A stretch of 64,000 bases of DNA from Frankineae bacterium MT45. GTDB taxonomy: Bacteria; Actinomycetota; Actinomycetes; Mycobacteriales; Jatrophihabitantaceae. This document shows positions 59,443 to 64,000 of this stretch, in pieces. Below the pieces are notes generated by a model. That model saw only the letters and a list, made by a program, of their open reading frames with translations, was not told the DNA's origin and made no database searches. The stretch lies in the NCBI GenBank assembly GCA_900100325.1, contig LT629697.1, forward strand, positions 1 to 64,000, given 5' to 3'. The translations under genes were made by a program, and so were the position numbers. Numbering within the stretch: position 1 is the stretch's first letter; every line of letters starts with the position of its first letter.

Positions 59443-59967
59443 TCAGTGGCGGACGGAGCGAGTCGCGGCGGCGTACTCGTCCTCGAGGCCGATGGCCTCC
59501 ACGATCGCCTCCAGCATCTCGTCCGGGTACGCGTCCGGATCGTCGAGGATCTGCTCGAGCTCCTCCTCCTGCAACTTCAGGTCAGAGAAGAGATCGAGAT
59601 CCCCGATCGGCCACACCTCGTCGAGTTCCTCGTCGTCTGGCGGATCCTCGCCCAGACGCTCCAGCACCTGGGCGGCCAGCGGGTACTCCACCGACGCCGT
59701 CATGTCGCTGAGCAGCAGCGAGATCCGCACTCCGTCCGAGCGCGCGATCAGGAAGAACTCGTCGTCCACACTCGCCACCACGAACGGGCCGCCCTCGGCC
59801 GGCTGCGAGCGCAGCGCGGCGATCAGCACCCCGAGGTCGTCGAGCACGGTCGGCGGCAGCATGGAGCACTGCCACTGCCCACCGTCGCGGTAGGCCGCGA
59901 CAGCGAATCCGGTTCCAGGCATGGCGTGCACCAATCTTGCGTCTGCGGCAGATCTCGATTTGCTCAA
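59443..59967 (-). CDS. tRNA adenosine deaminase-associated protein
   Basis: 174 residues. Conserved actinobacterial protein found beside tadA: GTGFAVAAYRDGGQWQCSMLPPTVLDDLGVLIAALRSQP ... FFLIARSDGVRISLLLSDMTASVEYPLAAQVLERLG, then an acidic tail. No activity is established; the operon context suggests a link with tadA. An internal ATG at 59922 (MPGTGFA) may be the true start. Confidence 0.87.
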   Translation of the reverse strand: MSKSRSAADARLVHAMPGTGFAVAAYRDGGQWQCSMLPPTVLDDLGVLIAALRSQPAEGGPFVVASVDDEFFLIARSDGVRISLLLSDMTASVEYPLAAQVLERLGEDPPDDEELDEVWPIGDLDLFSDLKLQEEELEQILDDPDAYPDEMLEAIVEAIGLEDEYAAATRSVRH

Positions 59968-60140
59968 GAACGTCCGTGTTGCATGGGTTACGGCGGGTCG
60001 TGCGTATTAACGTAGTCGTGCGGGTCGTCACGACGGTAGTGCTGGCCCGATCTTGGCTGCTCTGTATCAAGAACGTCTCGATCTTGGCACGTTCCGTACC
60101 TAAGTCTCTAGTCCCGCATGGGCAGCGATACCGTTCGTCG

Positions 60141-61157
60141 GTGAGCTCGTACACCCCAGGACGCAGCGCCAGCGAATCGACGTCTCGCGCGACGCCTCGC
60201 TTCAGCCGCTTCGCCGTGCTCGGGCTCGGCCTGATCGGCGGTTCCATGCTGCGGGCCGCCGGCGGGGGCGGGGTCAACGTCGTCGGATTCGACCCGGACG
60301 AGAGCAACGCCGACGCCGCCCGGCAGGCCGGATTCGAGGTCGCCGGCAGCGAGGCCGAAGCCGTCCGGGACGCCGATCTGGTGCTGCTGGCGATGCCGCT
60401 GACCCAGATGCCCGACGCGCTCGCCGCCATCTCGGCCGAGATCGCGCCCAACGCCGTAGTCACCGATGTCGGCACGCTGAAGGCGCCGGTGCACGAACTC
60501 GTCCGGAAATATCTGCCCGATTCCCACTTCGTCGGTGGCCACCCGCTGGCTGGAACCGAGGAGAGCGGCTTCGCGGCGGCCGACCCGATGCTCTTCCGCA
60601 GCGCCCCCTGGGCCCTGACGATCGAGTTCGACACCGAGATCACGACCTGGCTGCGGCTGGCTGAACTCATCTGCGACCTTGGCGCCAAGCCGGTGCCCAC
60701 CACCGTCGCCGCCCACGACGCCGCGATCGCCCGGGTCATCGGCCTGCCGCACGTGCTGGCCGAGGCACTCGCCCTGACCGGGCTGGCCGGCGGGCCGCTC
60801 GGCCTGAGCCTGGCCGCCGGTTCGTACATGTCCGGTTCGCGGGTCGCCCGTACCCGACCTGAGTTGGTCGCCACCTGGTGCGACGGCAACCCCTCGCTCG
60901 TCGGGGCCCTCGACGACGCCATCGCCCACCTCACCGCGGCCCGGGAGACGCTCTCCAACGACGGGTCGATCCTGGAGTTGGCCATCGCCGGCCACGACGC
61001 GCGCATCGACTGGGAGCACCGCGAGTTCGAGCCGGTGGAGGTACGTGACTCCATCGCCGACCTACTCGAACACGGGCGTCTGGGCGGCTGGATCACCGCG
61101 ATCCTCCCCGACCCGCGCCAGGGCGTGCGACTGCTCGGCATGCGCCCCCGCAAGTAA
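60141..61157 (+). CDS. tyrA: prephenate dehydrogenase
   Basis: 338 residues from GTG 60141. NAD loop AVLGLGLIGGSMLRAA near residue 22, VVTDVGTLKAPVHELVRKYL, HFVGGHPLAGTEESGF (catalytic His and substrate loop), and RVIGLPHVLAEALAL match TyrA. It oxidatively decarboxylates prephenate to 4-hydroxyphenylpyruvate for tyrosine. No ACT domain is seen. No strong ribosome site precedes the GTG; upstream in-frame starts would add an Arg-rich stretch with no resemblance. Confidence 0.9.
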   Translation: MSSYTPGRSASESTSRATPRFSRFAVLGLGLIGGSMLRAAGGGGVNVVGFDPDESNADAARQAGFEVAGSEAEAVRDADLVLLAMPLTQMPDALAAISAEIAPNAVVTDVGTLKAPVHELVRKYLPDSHFVGGHPLAGTEESGFAAADPMLFRSAPWALTIEFDTEITTWLRLAELICDLGAKPVPTTVAAHDAAIARVIGLPHVLAEALALTGLAGGPLGLSLAAGSYMSGSRVARTRPELVATWCDGNPSLVGALDDAIAHLTAARETLSNDGSILELAIAGHDARIDWEHREFEPVEVRDSIADLLEHGRLGGWITAILPDPRQGVRLLGMRPRK

Positions 61158-61198
61158 GCAGAGCCCGCGACGGCCGGCAAACCCCTAGGGTTGAGCGC

Positions 61199-62158
61199 AT
61201 GATCCGTCTCTCCCCCGGAGTGCCGCTCGTCGAGGTCGAACGCAGTGGAGTCGTCGAGTCGGTACACACCGGGCACCTCGTGGTGCTCGCCCCGGACGGC
61301 TCCGTCCAGACGGCGCTGGGTGATCCGACGCAGCCCTTCTTCCCCCGCTCGGCCAACAAGCCGATGCAGGCGGTCGGGTTGCAGCGACTGGGGTTGCAGC
61401 TGTCGATCCCGCACCGCGCCATGAGCAGCGCGTCGCACTCCGGCGAGGCCAAGCACGTCGAACAGGTCGAGCAGATGCTGGGTCTCGGCGACCTCACCCC
61501 CGACGACCTCGGCTGCCCGCCGGACTGGCCGCTGGGCGAGACGGCCCGCGAGGAGTGGCTGATCGCCGGCGGTGGCCCGACCCGCATCCGCATGAATTGT
61601 TCAGGAAAACACAGTGCAATGCTGCTTACCTGTCAGCAGCACGACTGGCCACTCGAGGGGTACCTGGACCCGGCCCACCCGCTGCAGACCGCCCTCGCCG
61701 AGACGGTGCAGGACCTGGCCGGCGAGCGAATAGCGAGCGTCGGGGTCGACGGCTGCGGGGCGCCGGTCTTCGCACTGAGCCTCGTCGCGGTGGCCCGGGC
61801 CTTCGGCCGGATCGCCCGAGCCGACGACGGCACGGAGGAGCAGCGCGTCGCCGAGGCGATCCGCAGCCGACCAGATCTCGTCGCCGGCAGCGGTCGGGCG
61901 GCCACCAGCCTGATGGAGGGGATCGGAGGCCTGATCGCCAAGGACGGCGCCGAGGCCATCTTCGCCGCGGCCCTCCCCGACGGGACGGCCGTCGCGTTGA
62001 AGATCGACGACGGCGCGGCACGGGCCGCCGATCGGGCGGTGGTCACCGCGCTGCGGCTGGCCGGGGTGGCGGCCGAGGTGCTCGACGACCTGGAGTCGGT
62101 GCCGTTGCTGGGCGGCGGCGTCCCGGTCGGTGAGATCCGGGCGATCCCTCAGCACTGA
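61199..62158 (+). CDS. L-asparaginase II (thermolabile, Rhizobium-type)
   Basis: 319 residues. The blocks RSANKPMQAVGLQRLGL, ASHSGEAKHVEQVEQML, RIRMNCSGKHSAMLLTC (catalytic Ser-Lys region), SVGVDGCGAPVF and LVAGSGRAATSLMEGIGGLIAKDGAEAIFA identify the PF06089 asparaginase family, unrelated to the E. coli enzymes. Hydrolyses asparagine to aspartate and ammonia. It begins 42 bases after tyrA and may be co-transcribed. Confidence 0.9.
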   Translation: MIRLSPGVPLVEVERSGVVESVHTGHLVVLAPDGSVQTALGDPTQPFFPRSANKPMQAVGLQRLGLQLSIPHRAMSSASHSGEAKHVEQVEQMLGLGDLTPDDLGCPPDWPLGETAREEWLIAGGGPTRIRMNCSGKHSAMLLTCQQHDWPLEGYLDPAHPLQTALAETVQDLAGERIASVGVDGCGAPVFALSLVAVARAFGRIARADDGTEEQRVAEAIRSRPDLVAGSGRAATSLMEGIGGLIAKDGAEAIFAAALPDGTAVALKIDDGAARAADRAVVTALRLAGVAAEVLDDLESVPLLGGGVPVGEIRAIPQH

Positions 62159-62316
62159 CACTCGGGAGCACGTCACACCGGCTCGCTTTGGAGGTATGAC
62201 CAGTTGTCCCCTATGCTGAAGCAGCCTTCGAAGGGGGCTAGGATCGTAGGGTTGCTCCGGCCCAGTCTTGAATGTTTGTCACTCAAGGCCGAGTCACTGC
62301 TACTGAGTAAGTCAGG

Positions 62317-62389
62317 GCCCCCATCGTCTAGTGGCCCAGGACGCCGCCCTTTCACGGCGGTAGCACGGGTTCGAATCCCGTTGGGGGTA
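62317..62389 (+). tRNA. tRNA-Glu (anticodon UUC)
   Basis: Acceptor GCCCCCA pairs with TGGGGGT (G1-U72 as in other actinobacterial tRNA-Glu), discriminator A. Anticodon arm CCGCC-CTTTCAC-GGCGG gives UUC; the T-loop GGTTCGAATCC is canonical. The 3' CCA is not encoded. Confidence 0.97.
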
Positions 62390-62479
62390 CGCAGTAGAGT
62401 GTGCAAGGTTGCTTGCGCAATGTTGTTTGTAAGGTAGTTGCAAGAAGGTTTCGCGAGCCTGAGCAGTCAGGTTCCACGA

Positions 62480-62553
62480 GGCCCCGTAGCGCAGTTGGTT
62501 AGCGCGCCGCCCTGTCACGGCGGAGGTCGCGGGTTCGAGTCCCGTCGGGGTCG
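62480..62553 (+). tRNA. tRNA-Asp (anticodon GUC)
   Basis: Acceptor GGCCCCG pairs with CGGGGTC, discriminator G. Anticodon arm CCGCC-CTGTCAC-GGCGG gives GUC; D-arm AGCGCAGTTGGTTAGCGC and T-loop GGTTCGAGTCC are normal. No encoded CCA. It lies 90 bases after tRNA-Glu, probably in one transcript. Confidence 0.97.
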
Positions 62554-62632
62554 CACAGTTTTCACTGGCGGCAAGTTTCACTGGCGGCAAGTCATTCGTC
62601 CGCACGCGCGCGAGTCGTAGAGTCGCCCTCAA

Positions 62633-63781
62633 ATGAGCTCATCACCCGCCCCCGCGCAGACAGCCGCCGGCCACTCCACCCGCCACCGGGCCGGTCGCGC
62701 GCTGTTCGCCACGCTCATGCTCATCACGCTGACCGTGGTGCTCATCCTGCTGCGCAAGCAGGTCGCGCTCCCCAGCGACGTCACGCTCTACCTGCTCGTC
62801 GTCGTCGTCACGAGCCTCATCGGCGGCTTCTGGACAGCCATCGGCAGCGCCGTCGCGGCCGTGCTGCTACTGAACTACTACTTCACCCCACCGCTGCACA
62901 CCCTGACCGTTGTGGACGCCCAGGGGGTCGTCGGCCTGGTGGTCTTCCTCGTCGTCGCGATCCTGGTCTCCCGCGTTGTGGATCTCGCCGCCCACCGCTC
63001 GACGCTCGTCACGCGGGTCGAGCACCGCGCGGCGACCCTCTCGATGTACGACCAGCAGCGGACGGCCCTCCTCAACGCGGTCGGGCACGACCTGCGCGCC
63101 CCGCTGGCCCGGGCCAAGGCGGCCGTCTCGAGCCTGCAGGCCAGCGACGTGCAGTGGAGCGAGGCTGACCGCCACGAACTGCTCGCCTCGGCCGACCTGG
63201 CCCTCGATCAGCTCACCGACCTGGTCACCAACCTGCTCGACCTCTCCCGGCTGCAGGTCGGGGCCGTCGCTGTGCAGGCCGGCCCGGTCGGCCTGGACGA
63301 TGTCGTCTCCGGCGCCCTGGCTCACGTCGCAACCGGGCGGACGGTCGAATTGAGCCTCCCGGAGGACCTACCCGCCGTGCAGGCCGACGCGGCGTTGCTG
63401 GAGCGCGTCGTGGCGAACCTGCTGCAGAATGCACTGCGCTACGCACCCGACGAGCAGCCGCCACAGATCACCGGCGTGCCTGAGGGTGAGCACGTCCGGC
63501 TGAGCATCATCGACCACGGACCGGGACTGCCCGCCGAATCGCAGGAGGCGATCTTCGCGCCGTTCCAACGCATGGATGACGCCCCCGTCAACGGAGCCGG
63601 CGTCGGACTCGGACTGGCCATCGCCCGCGGGTTCACCGAGGCGATGGGCGGCAGCGTGGAGGTCGAGGCGACCCCGGGCGGCGGTGCGACCTTCGTCGTC
63701 ACCCTCAGCCGGGCCGACGAGATCACCAATGAAACCAGCCATGAGAAGGCCCCGGAACTGCATCAGGGAGATCGCAGGTGA
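62633..63781 (+). CDS. sensor histidine kinase, KdpD C-terminal-like (DUF4118)
   Basis: 382 residues. Four closely spaced hydrophobic helices (about 23-115, DUF4118 fold as in the KdpD membrane part), then the dimerisation box AVGHDLRAPLARAK (phospho-His152), N-box LLQNALRYAPDEQ, G1 IDHGPGLP, F-box IFAPFQRM and G2 GAGVGLGLAIARG. The large N-terminal KdpD/Usp sensory module of full KdpD is absent, so the signal is probably not the classical K+ input. It overlaps the response regulator by GTGA. Confidence 0.92.
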   Translation: MSSSPAPAQTAAGHSTRHRAGRALFATLMLITLTVVLILLRKQVALPSDVTLYLLVVVVTSLIGGFWTAIGSAVAAVLLLNYYFTPPLHTLTVVDAQGVVGLVVFLVVAILVSRVVDLAAHRSTLVTRVEHRAATLSMYDQQRTALLNAVGHDLRAPLARAKAAVSSLQASDVQWSEADRHELLASADLALDQLTDLVTNLLDLSRLQVGAVAVQAGPVGLDDVVSGALAHVATGRTVELSLPEDLPAVQADAALLERVVANLLQNALRYAPDEQPPQITGVPEGEHVRLSIIDHGPGLPAESQEAIFAPFQRMDDAPVNGAGVGLGLAIARGFTEAMGGSVEVEATPGGGATFVVTLSRADEITNETSHEKAPELHQGDRR

Positions 63782-64000
63782 CCGGCGTGCTGCTCGTCGA
63801 GGACGACGAATCCCTGCGCCGGGCGATGACGATGAACCTCACCGCACGGGAGTACCTCGTCACGGAGGCCGGTTCCGTCTCGGCCGGACTGGCCGCGGCC
63901 GGCGACGAGGCGCCGGACGTGGTGGTCCTTGATCTGGGGCTGCCGGATCGGGACGGCCTGGACTTCATCCGTGCCTTCCGGCAGCGTTCGGCGGCGCCGA
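63778..64000 (+). CDS. response regulator, N-terminal part (cut by window edge)
   Basis: 74 codons visible from GTG 63778, overlapping the kinase stop and preceded by AGGGAG. Receiver domain: VLLVEDDESLRRAM (acidic pocket, Asp9 and Asp10) and VVVLDLGLPDRDG with phospho-acceptor Asp52. It is the cognate partner of the adjacent kinase, KdpE/OmpR type being likely, but the output domain lies outside. Confidence 0.92.
   Translation, partial: MTGVLLVEDDESLRRAMTMNLTAREYLVTEAGSVSAGLAAAGDEAPDVVVLDLGLPDRDGLDFIRAFRQRSAAP

Noticed and set aside
62173-62632. Small frames across the tRNA-Glu and tRNA-Asp genes on both strands.
   Set aside because: Both tRNAs fold canonically and explain the sequence; the frames are a common mis-annotation of tRNA loci.
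62633-64000. The kinase/regulator pair as a true KdpDE potassium sensor.
   Set aside because: The large N-terminal KdpD module is missing and no kdpFABC genes are visible, so only KdpD-like is claimed.

Overview
The window is high-GC DNA with dense short operons, frequent 4-base ATGA/GTGA overlaps, GTG and TTG starts, and typically actinobacterial families: a DUF222/HNH protein, a tRNA adenosine deaminase-associated protein, an F420-type nitroreductase-like protein, a PucR-type proline regulator and TerD/DUF475. It is most likely a chromosomal segment of an Actinomycetota member. The genus cannot be fixed from sequence alone; a soil-type lineage such as Frankiales or Jatrophihabitans relatives is only a guess. 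No integrase, transposase, CRISPR array or rRNA was seen. Three tRNAs (Ser-CGA, Glu-UUC, Asp-GUC) are present.

Layout. 0-9 kb: DUF475/TerC-like and TerD tellurite-family genes, a lipoprotein, bioA, an F420-type oxidoreductase, an acetyltransferase, a HAD hydrolase, an MscS channel and a frame-damaged HNH protein followed by a 13-bp minisatellite. 9-11 kb: pseudouridine catabolism (psuG plus a PfkB kinase). 11-16 kb: flavin monooxygenase / TetR / cholesterol-oxidase-like GMC enzyme / acetoacetate-decarboxylase-like protein. 16-22.6 kb: BKACE enzyme, P450, CoA-ester lyase, SDR and secreted hydrolase. 22.6-32.5 kb: a coherent amino-sugar and peptidoglycan-recycling regulon (nagZ, SIS deaminase, murQ, ABC sugar transporter, ROK kinase, nagA) with a divergent GntR regulator and DasR-like 16-bp operators. 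32.5-36.8 kb: proline catabolism (proline dehydrogenase, P5C dehydrogenase, PucR regulator). 36.8-44 kb: a GT-C glycosyltransferase, a secreted phosphoesterase with an IdeR/DtxR-type iron box upstream, efeB-efeO iron uptake without efeU, and an MFS transporter. 44-64 kb: a frameshifted family-A DNA polymerase, lipid-type enzymes, small repeat proteins, TetR, FUSC, NhaA, a DsbA-like protein, a VapC remnant, tRNA genes, tadA, tyrA, an asparaginase and a KdpD-like two-component pair running off the right edge.

The most unusual content is in the two largest true intergenic gaps (15.77-16.20 and 44.04-44.67 kb). Both hold what looks like the same kind of small structured RNA gene on the minus strand. 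Each has a nearly identical 30-bp promoter-like block (TTGACG, a TTTCC-GA-GGAAA palindrome, AAACAT). It is followed by three or four hairpins whose loops are runs of G, and ends in a related terminator hairpin. A further plus-strand set of G-loop hairpins converges on the second terminator. I do not recognise this as a named RNA family. Read on the other strand the loops are C-runs, which recalls the actinobacterial 6C RNA, so strand assignment must be tested.

A second theme is short tandem repeats. At least nine repeat arrays with units of 9 to 60 bp occur in or beside genes, several adding in-frame tails or insertions to otherwise ordinary proteins.
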